DNA of 64,000 bases from Pholiota molesta (lineage: Eukaryota > Basidiomycota > Agaricomycetes > Agaricales > Strophariaceae): NCBI GenBank assembly GCA_014925825.1, contig JACGCK010000014.1:372001-436000 (forward strand), written 5' to 3'. Under the pieces are notes generated by a model, which saw nothing but the letters and a program-made list of their open reading frames with translations, was not told where the DNA came from and did not search any database. Below are positions 24,052 to 33,789 of this stretch, piece by piece. The stretch's first letter is position 1. Every line of letters starts with the position of its first letter. The translations under genes and the position numbers were made by a program.

Positions 24052-25836
24052 AGCTGTCGCGCCTAGTACCAGATTCTCATTGACAAATGTATTACTATTC
24101 TGAACCATTTAAATTATCACCATACAGAATTTGATTTTTTGATTATTACTTTGGGTATTACTAAAGTGTTCTTCTGATCGTCCCTTATTTGACCCATAAA
24201 ATAGAGTCAGAATAGAGTGCATATTTACTACCAACGCCCCGAGCGCCAGAGAGAGCTAGCGACAGCAGACTCGCCGACGTTGCCAGTTGGCCATTACTCG
24301 CACGGCCCGGACGGAATTGCGGAGGAATGTGGCGATCGCCACTCCTTGTTCTCATCCCTGACATTGACATGCATGACACTTTCCGTTTCACTCATACGCA
24401 ACGGATCCTCGTGAGCCTTCTTCCGGCAGCCGTTCCCTTCTGCTGTTGCTGCCCCCACAGCTCCGTCCTTGCATATAATGTTCTCTGTTCATCGACGGAG
24501 TCTCCCTTAGGTAGCATACGCTGTGCTGGTGTAAGTTGTGGTTGCGCGAATGGCTCTCGACTCTGAGTGTTCGGACAAAGGTTGGCGTCAAATTGTATGC
24601 ACGGATGCCTGGTCTGCCCTCATAGAATCGCTGGTGGTGTTTATCGAGCTGCTTGAACCGGGATAAATGGGCAGGTGGCATTTTCTTGTCCATTCTCCAG
24701 GTCGTCTGTATTTCTGCTGTAGTTCGCTTCCTGTATGATGGGCGCTTTCTAGTCGTGTTCCCTCGGTCACCTATGATTCTTTTTTTGTTGGCCACGGCGA
24801 GAATCGTGGATTTTTGGAAAGCGCATGCAGCATTTTCCCTGTTCCGTGGCTTCTTACCCATTCAAGCCGATGGAATGCTAAGATGATCGGATAACCTCGC
24901 ACTGAACGCCTCTTTACTTACAGTGGTCGTTTTCGCATCCGATTGTTCTTAAGCGCGCCAGTTGCATGCAGATAACGAGGAGAATACTTCGCGACATATC
25001 TTGAGTATGGTTGTTTTAAAACGTGGGACGTCACGTTTGATTACACCTATCGGTGGCTGATCCTGGCCCAAACGCAGTCGTCTTTTGAGTGAAGCGTAGA
25101 TGACCCAACCCAGGCTCAGGTTCGAAGTACGGTTGAACATTGTCAAATGGAACCTGCAGCTGGAGTTCGCGTGCGAGATACTTACTCGAACATGCAATAA
25201 AGCGGCACATGTCGTCGACTCGTAGTCCGAGGACATGGACCGGCATAGGTGTGAATGGCAGCGGCGACGAGACCTGTTCCTTGCTCGAGTTACTGTGATC
25301 TATGGATGGCACTTTCACTTATCTACCCCATGGACATTGCTCTTCCTCTGTTCATTTTGTTGCTAGTTGCCTCTGGCTTGCAAGGTACTTGCTTTAGGTC
25401 AACTGTATCCTCAAAAATATAATACATCCAGATTCCATAGTGCATTGGACACAAGTTTGAATTTGAGACCGGAAATGTCAAAAATCTGCAGAAACATATG
25501 CCAGTCAATAGCAATGGACATCAAATAAAAGTCTACATAAGTACAATTATATTTAGAGGGGTATAAAAGTAGATGTATAACAATAAAAGAGATGGTTGAT
25601 GATAAAGATCCAAGAGTAATGAGCATCGACAACAATTGATGTCGTCGAAACTACGGGACCCGGGTGATTGAATGTGGCAGTCACCTTACTGATCGATAAC
25701 ATGATCCAACTTCCGTCCCACCTTCCTCTGCGAGTCGCTCCCTGCTGCCGCCACCATTCCTCGTGCCCATCGCCTTGAACTCCATTGATATAGTAAGCTC
25801 ATTGAACATGTAAATGCATAAAGGAACTGACACACC
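24052..25836. other. Intergenic, nothing recognised
   Basis: There are only short overlapping frames without coding character. AT-rich stretches occur around 25400-25640. I saw no RNA gene or repeat. Confidence 0.6.
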
Positions 25837-26903
25837 TCAAGAGCAGACCCACCATAGACTGACAGTGCTTCTGTCCTCTATGCTCAGGGATGCATATGCC
25901 GCGTCCTCGGCAACATCCACCCCATCCATAGGTCCACGTAGGGCATTGAACTCCCTCTCCAGATCCTCCTCCGAGCAGGGCGGCTGAGTGAGCGCGTCGG
26001 CGAGCTCCATCGGGTTTGCCATGATCACGAGCCAACGGGCCCAGGCGCGTACTTGTGGTGGGATACAGTCAACATCCGTGTTCTGATGAGTGAGAAAAGA
26101 TTTGACTTATGTCGTAGATCCTGTGGGGCATCGCGGGGAAACTGAAAGGCTCTTTCAGTCTCCCGCGACGATGCAGCGTCTACAGCTGCCTGATGTGGGG
26201 ATGGACCGGGATGGCGGGGGCTACAACAATATTGATCAAGCTCATAATCAAGAGCGAGAGCGCATGCGACTCACTGTACGTCCTCCGTCTCATATCTGCT
26301 GTGCCGATGTACACGATGTGCCGTGGCACTCCTAGCAAAATAATCAGCGTACTCTCGAAAGGGTGGGATACGATTAAACTTACATCGGAGGGCCCATCGA
26401 GCCTCGCGGAGACTCGGTGTTTTCGCCATGGCGGCTGGTGAGATGACCACCGGCGCCGGACGCGCTCTCGGATCGTGGTTTAGAAACGTTATTCCACCCT
26501 TCGGCAGAACGTCTGGTAGGAGGTCTCGCGGGTATTCCTGTTTATCGACGGAATCGCTACATCAGTGATCTTGCATATTTAATTGCGAGGGATCTCATTA
26601 CTCACCCTGACTGCTGACACTTTGCATGCTCTGTAAAGGAACGGCGCAAACGAGCGTAGAGTTTTGCGCTGGGATGGGCCGTGGATGGGCGAGAGGCTGG
26701 CTGGAAGGTCCAGCTCTAGGTTGGGGCCGGGGTTGTTGTACAATGTGCGAGTCCTGGTGCGCGCTAACTGGTTTATTTGCATGCCTATTCGCGTCTCGAA
26801 TGTCGCTAATTGAAGCGGACGGAATGGAGTCTTGCCGATGGGGCTTTGTGATTGTTCTCGTCGCGCTGTCTGTGTCGTCTAGAGTCCGTTTTCTGCTGTC
26901 CAT
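25837..26903 (-). CDS. Unrecognised repeat-family gene (copy C), multi-exon model
   Basis: An ATG at 26903 on the minus strand opens a hydrophilic N-terminus (MDSRKRTLDD..., rich in Gln/Pro/Ser). It runs to a donor at about 26603 (CAG/gtgagtaat). The next exon, about 26540-26385, contains HLTSRHGE and ends at a gtaagt donor. It aligns with the exon at 5640-5515 of copy B (ITSHHGG), with the same splice-site positions. A downstream segment at 26028-25837 is also open (a stretch around SEEDLEREFNAL). The family relationship is clear at DNA level across about 26340-26540. I assign no function and the 3' end is unsure. Confidence 0.4.
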
Positions 26904-27130
26904 TGGGGGGAGGGGGATGATGGAAGATTGTTTGGAGTTGAATGAAGTGCTCTTTCATCCCTTGGCTTCTTTAGACCGTTTCTGTTCACTTATATCTCTG
27001 TTAAAACCTGCTGGTAACGACGAGGCAGCATGAAATTTCGCATCGTGCGTACTAAAACTGCCGAACATCGCTTTCTTGCTTTGCGCTTGAACAAGGGTTC
27101 TAGTTGATGTCCGGTGCATTCTATCAGATA
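26904..27130. other. Short flank left of the transposon
   Basis: This would be the upstream region of the copy C gene. It ends at the transposon target-site duplication. Nothing else is seen. Confidence 0.5.
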
Positions 27131-27139
27131 CAACAAAAG
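27131..27139. repeat. Left target-site duplication
   Basis: CAACAAAAG directly abuts the left TIR and is repeated exactly at 32659-32667 beyond the right TIR. Confidence 0.88.
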
Positions 27140-27324
27140 TAGTCTCGGAAACCCAGCCTCTGAAGGGCTCCTTCCCAATTTGGGTCCCTTCCCTTCAGAG
27201 TCTGGGAAATTACCAACGGTCGCAAGGGACTTGTGCGTTCGGGGTTTTTTCGACGCTCGCAGCTGATTTTCACGGCCCCTTTTAGCACACGTGGGTTCGT
27301 GGGAACTCGGTTACGCGTCGCGCC
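27140..27324 (+). repeat. Left terminal inverted repeat, 185 bp
   Basis: Reverse-complementing 32474-32658 gives this sequence with no difference that I can find. An internal imperfect hairpin at 27158-27200 is formed by ctctgaaggg and cccttcagag. Weaker similarity continues a few tens of bases inward after a 4-bp gap. Confidence 0.92.
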
Positions 27325-27452
27325 CATTATCAGCTATCAGTTATCAATCTCGTTCGCGTCGTGTTTATTCTATATCTGCCCCCAATATCACTGGAATAGT
27401 ATCAGATCCTTCTTATACACCTGTTTCACTCTTTTTAAATCGTGTTTTTTGA

Positions 27453-30212
27453 ATGGATCGCTACACATTTCGGCTATTTGCACAAGGAATACCTGAAGAT
27501 GAAGACTATGCAGAATCGGATGCTCGAAGCTCACCTCCCCATCCATCCTCCCCCATCCCACAATCTGATGACTTTGAAGACCCTTCCATTCTTCTTTCCC
27601 CAACTGACATTCTCGAAGATCCTGAAGACGAGGACTTTTACATCAAGACATCAACAAAACGCCGATCTCCGCTCTCCGACACAGAGAAGGCGCGTCTGGT
27701 CTTGCAATTCATGCGAGACACTCTGTCTCGATTTTCCCTTCGACAATTTCTGCAAACGATCTTTACATCTGACGACGGACCAATCAAGAACTTTACCAGT
27801 ATTTTTCTGGCCGGTGGTGGGCATCTGGCGATGATGGAATTATGGTGGGAACTCTGCGGTGGCCTGAAGGATCGAGAAGCGACACGTTGGGTGGTCAACA
27901 AAGCTGCCTCTGCCTGTTCCAGAGAAGCCAGCTGGCTGTCAGATCGTGCATCCGAAGGGCCGAACAGAGCTCATGCACAATTCCTACGAGTCTCGTCGCA
28001 CAATGTCGATGTTGAAATGCTTAATACATTTCGTATTTTTGATCTACTGAAACGATATGAGGAAGTCACACCACATCTCCAGACAATTCTCAAGACAATT
28101 ATAAACAAGGAAAACATGATATTAAAACCTGGAAGCCGACACACCGAAGCTGTGAGTAATTGTCCACATGATATATTCTGAATCTTGAATTGATAATTTG
28201 TTCAGGGAAGAACACTAATTACTTCAATGCTTCTCAATCTACGCAGCCGTCATTTAAACTACCATGCTGCTATAAACACATTGTTATTCTGGGACAATCG
28301 CATACCCAAACGCCTCGTCCAAGCCTTCAATCACTTTGGTATTACGACGTCGTACTCCTTTCAAGTGGACGCAGTCACAGCAATCAGCAAAAATGCGATG
28401 CTCCTTGTGCAACAGGCTGCCAATGATCCCTCTAAAATCAAGATGTTGCCTTACGATAATTTTAACTGGACTTCTCGAGCATGGGAATCTAGTGCGCTAC
28501 ACGGAACTGTTACTCATGACGAGGTTTCTGCTCTTCTGGTTATTCTACCCACACCACCTAATGGTCCAAATGCACGTCAAATAACAAATATCCATCACTT
28601 TGCACCCACTCAGCGAACCCGACATGATATTTCTCCTGCCAAATCCTTGTCTGACATACTCCCCAATTCCGCCGATCAGCTCGCATTCCGTGCTAATGCC
28701 ATCATCCATGTCACACAGATTTTAACGGAGGATATTAAGGCACTCTCCCATCTCTCTTCAGCAATCCCCAGTTTTGAGGATCCCATGGCTATTCCACTGC
28801 ACAAAACTGAAGAGTACTATCTCCCTACCTTTGACCAAGAGCAGGGGTCAACGCGGGGAAATATGGATGTTCTTGAGCACTACTTTGGAAAGGTGCTAAA
28901 AATTCCAAAGGAAACATTTGAACAGACTATGTTTGCAGTACTTGGGGATCGTCTGACCACTGTCCGTGACCGTGCTGCCCAGGACCAGTGTGCTGTTGAC
29001 CGATCTACAGCTCGATTTGACCATTTGTCTAGTTTATCTATGGTCAGCGGCTTAATGCACTTTGTTTTGAACTTTATCGAAGCAGAGGGGAAAAATGCAT
29101 GGGGCACGTCTGCTGTGGCCGATCCTGTCAGTCTTTCGACCCTTCGGGACTGTCTCCCAAACCGGTCAAATATTAACCTTCAGAAGGTTGATTATTACGC
29201 ATGGCTTCGCTTTCTAGATGTTATCCTTCGCAGTCTTACCATTCAAGCTGCCATCCAAGCACTCAATATTTCTTCTGCGGAAGATATCCCACAGCATATT
29301 TCCGACTACAATTCTCTTGAACGACTCTCAGCAAAGATTGTTGACAACTACACACTTCCATCGCCAACACGCCTCGAGGCTTTGGGTCAAAAGAAACTTC
29401 CCGGGAACACCGTATGTGGGCATGCCATTATTCTAAAGCATAATCTTATGACGCTTCGGGAGATGCAACACGCGATCAAATATGGTCATCCTCAGCGTAT
29501 TCAGCGGATGATTAAATTTTGGTTGCCAATGTTTTATGCTGCCGGGAGCTACAACTACGCCAACGAGTGTATGGAACTACTCCACAATATGATCCATGAT
29601 TGGCCCAAGGATTTTGCACAAGTGGCATTCAATGGGATGCTCGTCAATCCATCTGGAAAACCCGGAGAATTCAAACCAACAGATATCCGAGTTGAGCATC
29701 TCAATGACCGAATCAAAGAACGTGCACACGGCTCAAATGCAACACCCGATCTTCTTTCCAAAATCACTCCAGCTATGGGACATATCTCACAGCTAACAGA
29801 CCGATTATTTTCTGATCTGAACATTGAACATCAAAACCAACAACATGTTCATGTCGCTCAGCATCGGGATATTGAGCTTCTTGTCAAGCACTTCATCAAG
29901 GAGAAGATATTTGATTTTAACTCTGATGTTCTCTCAGAACACCCAGTTGTCGACTTATATCGCTCAGGCTGTATACGGCTTGCCGGAAATAATACTGGAC
30001 ATTCTAATCATCTTAAACAACATATTCTCCGCCTTCGAACTCGTCACACTACTCCAAGTCAAGCATCCTCTCTTCCTGAGGAAATGGAACTTGTGAACGC
30101 TCGTGATCATAGGCAATTAAATTTCACTACACGGGAGGAAGGCGATGAATTTCAGGAAATGAGCAATCAATCTATGCAGAGTCCCGAGATGGATGAAGAA
30201 GATGGTGAATAG
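27453..30212 (+). CDS. DUF6589-domain protein, candidate transposase
   Basis: Two exons, 27453-28151 and 28206-30212, joined in phase 0 across a 54-nt GT-AG intron. The protein has 901 residues. The N-terminus (about 1-75) is acidic. The DUF6589 region, common in Agaricomycetes, spans about 240-830. Motifs shared with my memory of the family are YDNFNW (D317), an RGN followed by GDRLTTVRDRAAQ (D481), and NYANECMELL (E687). Their order and spacing could form a D/D/E RNase H-like triad; that is inference, and the family is officially of unknown function. The C-terminus (from about 850) is acidic. The gene starts 128 bp inside the left TIR, so the TIR probably carries its promoter. It is convergent with the helicase. 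Confidence 0.88.
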
Positions 30213-30263
30213 GATATAATTATATTTAGTCGGATAGAATTATAAAGTTAGTAGAGATTTACT

Positions 30264-32372
30264 TTACGAAAAATTCGATGTAGCTTTACGTTTTCTCGAG
30301 GAGCACGTGGAGTCTGTGGACGTGGTGGGTGTGCCTGCCATTGGACTGTAAACACTGTCTAAGATGTGTTGAAGTGCGTTGAATAGCGGCACAGCAAGCT
30401 CTTCCTCATGAGGAATGTGGGTGAATGAAAGAAGGGTGTTGAGGGTAGAGATGTTGTGTGCTCGCTTGGCAATCTCTTGCAGATCGCTGTCGGAAACAAG
30501 AGAGTCTGGTCCGTAGCAAGGCCAATTTTCCATCCATTCCTCTTTCCAGATCTTCAAACGCCAAGCGGCAAGGGATTCAAAAATGATCTCCTTCTGTGTT
30601 CTTGTGGTTGTTGGTCTGGTAGGGGAATAATCTTCGTCGACAGCTGGGAAATTCTCCATGATCCAGGTGAGGTCGCGATCGATGCAAAGAGTGGGATTAC
30701 AGTTGGAACAGCGTGTGCGGCAGCGTACGCAGAGATTGCCAGAGTTGTCGTAACGAGGCGGGTTTTCAAGGCGATGATCTACAATGTGCTCGAGACAGTC
30801 AGAGGTTGAATGAATCAGATCCAACAATGCTGGATCTTCAAAATGGGGGGACGTTGTGGAAAGATCCCCATCATCGCCGCTCATCGACTTCTCAACGAGA
30901 ATAACTCCCACCGCTGTCGCTCCGCTTCTTCGAGCACCTCTCCCACGACGTTGTTCCCATTTGACAAGAGTGAGACCCCGACATCGATATTGCACCACCA
31001 TCTGCACACTCGGAAAGTCCATCCCAGCCCCAATTTTGTCTGAACCGAGCAGAATTTTTGTCTTTCCGCAGATAAAATCAGCCGTGCATATTTTCTGATG
31101 CTCTTGAGACAGCCCGGAATGCAGAATGTCAACGAGGCTAGTGGGCAACCTCATAGACCCGAGGCGAGTGTGGAACCACCAGAACATGGCAGTAAGCATG
31201 TCCAAATTGTCGCAGTAGATTATTGTTTGGGGGATTGATTCCTCTGACGCATTCCACGGAAGGACGAAAGTTAGATCTTGGAATGAACTTGCATCATGTT
31301 GCATCCGCGCGACGATTGTCGAGAGCTCAGGACGGAAGTTCCCAAGGTTTATTAGTCGGTATTCTGGCTTTAAGCCTGCGTGTATCTCGAGAGATTTGCG
31401 GTAGAGTGTTGGGAAAGTGGCAGAGAGGGGGACTAATGGGATATCGTCGCCCAAGAGCTTTCGAAGTAGATGGAGACGTGAATATCCTGGGCGCCATGAC
31501 ACGCTCTCGTGTACTGTATGTGCTTCATCAATATAGACAGCAGATAGTTGTGCCCGAAATGACTCGGAGTGGAGAACGCGAGCAACTGAAGGAGTCTCGA
31601 GCATCTCTACGCAACTATAGACAACGTGTTTAGAGCCGCCCTTCGCGATTTTCTCCAATGTAAATGAATCTGAGGCACCAGAATGAAGAAACGTGCATTC
31701 TATTACAGAATTACGATGACTATTATATAGGTTCAATAACAATATGATAGCTTGTCTCGAAAAGCCGCACCGTTCCTTCCCCTGATAACCCAAACTCGTA
31801 AAAGGTACAACAACGAGTGATATACCCATCCCCTGCGCAAGAAGTGGGAGGATCCATGTATGCGACTTTCCAGCACCAGTTGGCGCTATCACACACAGGT
31901 CACCACGGCGCGAAATCACAGAATTTGCCGCCTCGACCTGATAATCCCTCAACACCTGCCCAGGCTTCAAAATGCCGCTGTCCAGTGCGAGTTTGTTCCA
32001 TTCTGTCGCCGAAAGCGGATCCATACCAGTAATAGACTGGAAATCACCAAAGGCAAAAGCTTTTTGGCGAGGATGTCCGGGATTGTTGATCTTGTATGGT
32101 GTGAAAGACAGAGTCTTCGACTTGACTTCATATCCATTTTGAAAGCGCGGTCGAATTTTCATGGCACTAAGTGGGGCTCTCGGAGTCAAGAGAGGTGAAT
32201 GGGGGGTTGAGATTAAGTGATTTGGAGTGTTATGGGGTGTTGCAAAACGAATGGCCGGCGGGATCGATGTCGATGTTGTGGATGTGCCAGACTTGACTTG
32301 TTCAGGCTGATTTTCATCATGAACCCTCCGTCGTTTGGAGGGATGGTAAGAATTTGGAGTAGGGAGCGACAT
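30264..32372 (-). CDS. RecQ-like superfamily 2 DNA helicase of the transposon
   Basis: A single-exon frame, 702 residues from the ATG at 32372. The open frame extends upstream into the TIR but has no ATG there, so 32372 is the best start. The N-terminus is basic and disordered with SKRRRV, a possible nuclear signal. Helicase motifs: LRDYQ (motif 0), Walker A APTGAGKS (about 163-170), IDEAH (281-285), SAT (317-319), GSDKIGAGMDFPSV and the arginine-finger motif QRRGRGARR (473-481). A Cys cluster at 547-562 (CxxCxxxCxxC plus C) resembles the RecQ zinc-binding subdomain. I see no HRDC domain. It could assist transposition or repair of the donor site. It is intact and convergent with the DUF6589 gene. 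Confidence 0.9.
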   Translation of the reverse strand: MSLPTPNSYHPSKRRRVHDENQPEQVKSGTSTTSTSIPPAIRFATPHNTPNHLISTPHSPLLTPRAPLSAMKIRPRFQNGYEVKSKTLSFTPYKINNPGHPRQKAFAFGDFQSITGMDPLSATEWNKLALDSGILKPGQVLRDYQVEAANSVISRRGDLCVIAPTGAGKSHTWILPLLAQGMGISLVVVPFTSLGYQGKERCGFSRQAIILLLNLYNSHRNSVIECTFLHSGASDSFTLEKIAKGGSKHVVYSCVEMLETPSVARVLHSESFRAQLSAVYIDEAHTVHESVSWRPGYSRLHLLRKLLGDDIPLVPLSATFPTLYRKSLEIHAGLKPEYRLINLGNFRPELSTIVARMQHDASSFQDLTFVLPWNASEESIPQTIIYCDNLDMLTAMFWWFHTRLGSMRLPTSLVDILHSGLSQEHQKICTADFICGKTKILLGSDKIGAGMDFPSVQMVVQYRCRGLTLVKWEQRRGRGARRSGATAVGVILVEKSMSGDDGDLSTTSPHFEDPALLDLIHSTSDCLEHIVDHRLENPPRYDNSGNLCVRCRTRCSNCNPTLCIDRDLTWIMENFPAVDEDYSPTRPTTTRTQKEIIFESLAAWRLKIWKEEWMENWPCYGPDSLVSDSDLQEIAKRAHNISTLNTLLSFTHIPHEEELAVPLFNALQHILDSVYSPMAGTPTTSTDSTCSSRKRKATSNFS

Positions 32373-32473
32373 AGGTTGACAATAAATAGAAATTAGGGGG
32401 CATAGGGTATATAGAGTGAATTGGAGGGAGGGAGGGAACGCGACGCGACGCGAACGACGTTGATAATGGGCCA

Positions 32474-32658
32474 GGCGCGACGCGTAACCGAGTTCCCACG
32501 AACCCACGTGTGCTAAAAGGGGCCGTGAAAATCAGCTGCGAGCGTCGAAAAAACCCCGAACGCACAAGTCCCTTGCGACCGTTGGTAATTTCCCAGACTC
32601 TGAAGGGAAGGGACCCAAATTGGGAAGGAGCCCTTCAGAGGCTGGGTTTCCGAGACTA
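32474..32658 (-). repeat. Right terminal inverted repeat, 185 bp
   Basis: Inverted exact copy of 27140-27324, with the mirrored hairpin at 32598-32640. The upstream region of the helicase gene abuts it. Confidence 0.92.
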
Positions 32659-32667
32659 CAACAAAAG
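32659..32667. repeat. Right target-site duplication
   Basis: CAACAAAAG, identical to 27131-27139. Confidence 0.88.
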
Positions 32668-33789
32668 ACATGCGGACAGGAACCCACTTTTGGACTCTAT
32701 TGTACGCCGGACGTTGGAAAAAGAAAGAATTGAGTGGGTAAGGAGCGCATGGTAATAATTATGTTGGAGCCAAATCCTGGTCTGTCAACTGCGAAGCGCT
32801 CCTCCGAGCGGCTCGCATCAATGCCGTTCAGTCCTCAGAATAGCAGGAAGGTTTCATGTATTCACAATGTGTACGCTAGGATCAGGCTCGAATATGAGTT
32901 TTCAAAATTAACGCATGCTTAAATACAGAGCGCTTAGCGCGATCGCTCGAGATTTGGAGAGAGCGCACGCGGCTATAGATAAGTAGAACGTCAATATCAA
33001 GCGGCCAGTTATTATTCGGAACCAGCACTGAATCGATCTGTCTAGCGAGAACATACAGTACGACAGATAGCTCAATCCATCAACAATATTTATCTTCATA
33101 AAAGCTTGACTATTTATCACCTTTGACTCAATCCATTCCGAACGAACTTCGATTTATGAAGTATTGAAGCCCGCACAAATATGTAATATAGCACTTGGAT
33201 CAATTGAACCTATATAATGATGTACATCGAAAGAGTGCGACATATTTGTTATGACCATAGACCAGCCGGATTCTGACGGAACTGCGAGTAAATGTGGCAG
33301 AGACTGATACTTAATCGATATTCACTGATTATTCGTCTCAAAAATGCTGATCCTCGTTTTTTGGAAAGGTGAGAAGACGGTCCTGTGTGCCCCGGATTCA
33401 GACAGTGGTGCTACGACAGCTTATTAGGATTCAATACTTGTAGGCAACCCAAAATGATATGAGCGCGAGCGCTCAGGAGTCTTAACGGGCGCGTACTCTT
33501 CGGCCGAGTGCGGCAATCAACGGACAATTCCAGTGACGCTGACATGTTTTCGATATCACCTGAGCCCCTTCGTTCAGTTCCAACACCAACGGACCTTATC
33601 CTCGCACCTTTCCTTCAGATCCAGCCTTTAGATAAATCACGCTCAGTAATCCTAGTCTCAAGGTGCAATCGACGAACAACAGCAAGCCGCTAACGATCAT
33701 CAAGATCTATTTACTCAAATCCAACTAAAAACTAGCGATATGTCGTTTCTCTCCTCTCACACAAACAACATTGCAAGAAATGTGACACC
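32668..33789. other. Intergenic, with an uncertain 5' exon of the next gene
   Basis: No gene is recognised. An open stretch at 33508-33693 and a possible coding segment at 33660-33780 may belong to the 5' end of the F-box-type gene, but I cannot link them in frame. Confidence 0.5.

Larger units (their letters stand above)
27140..32658. mobile_element. 5.5-kb TIR DNA transposon encoding a DUF6589 protein and a RecQ-like helicase
   Basis: The element is bounded by two identical 185-bp inverted repeats (27140-27324 and 32474-32658) that begin TAGTCTCGGAAACCC. Immediately outside is a 9-bp direct repeat, CAACAAAAG (27131-27139 and 32659-32667), the expected target-site duplication. It contains just two genes, convergent, with 51 bp between their stop codons. 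Both are open over their full length. Identical TIRs and intact genes indicate recent movement. Long TIRs with a 9-bp duplication recall Mutator-like elements, but the encoded proteins are not of the MULE type I know. I cannot place it in a named superfamily. Confidence 0.9.

Noticed and set aside
24185..24886. Several short open frames on both strands
   Set aside because: They are short, overlapping and without splice sites or motif-like composition.
32373..32507. Helicase start extended upstream into the TIR
   Set aside because: The extension has no ATG and is encoded by the terminal repeat. The ATG at 32372 is followed by a normal basic N-terminus.
27140..32658. Interpretation as a Starship or Crypton
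   Set aside because: No DUF3435 or tyrosine-recombinase motif is present. The element is small with TIRs and a 9-bp duplication, unlike those types.
27140..32658. Interpretation as a Helitron because of the helicase
   Set aside because: Helitrons lack TIRs and target duplications and carry a Rep-type HUH domain with a Pif1-like helicase. Here the helicase is RecQ-like and no HUH motif is seen.
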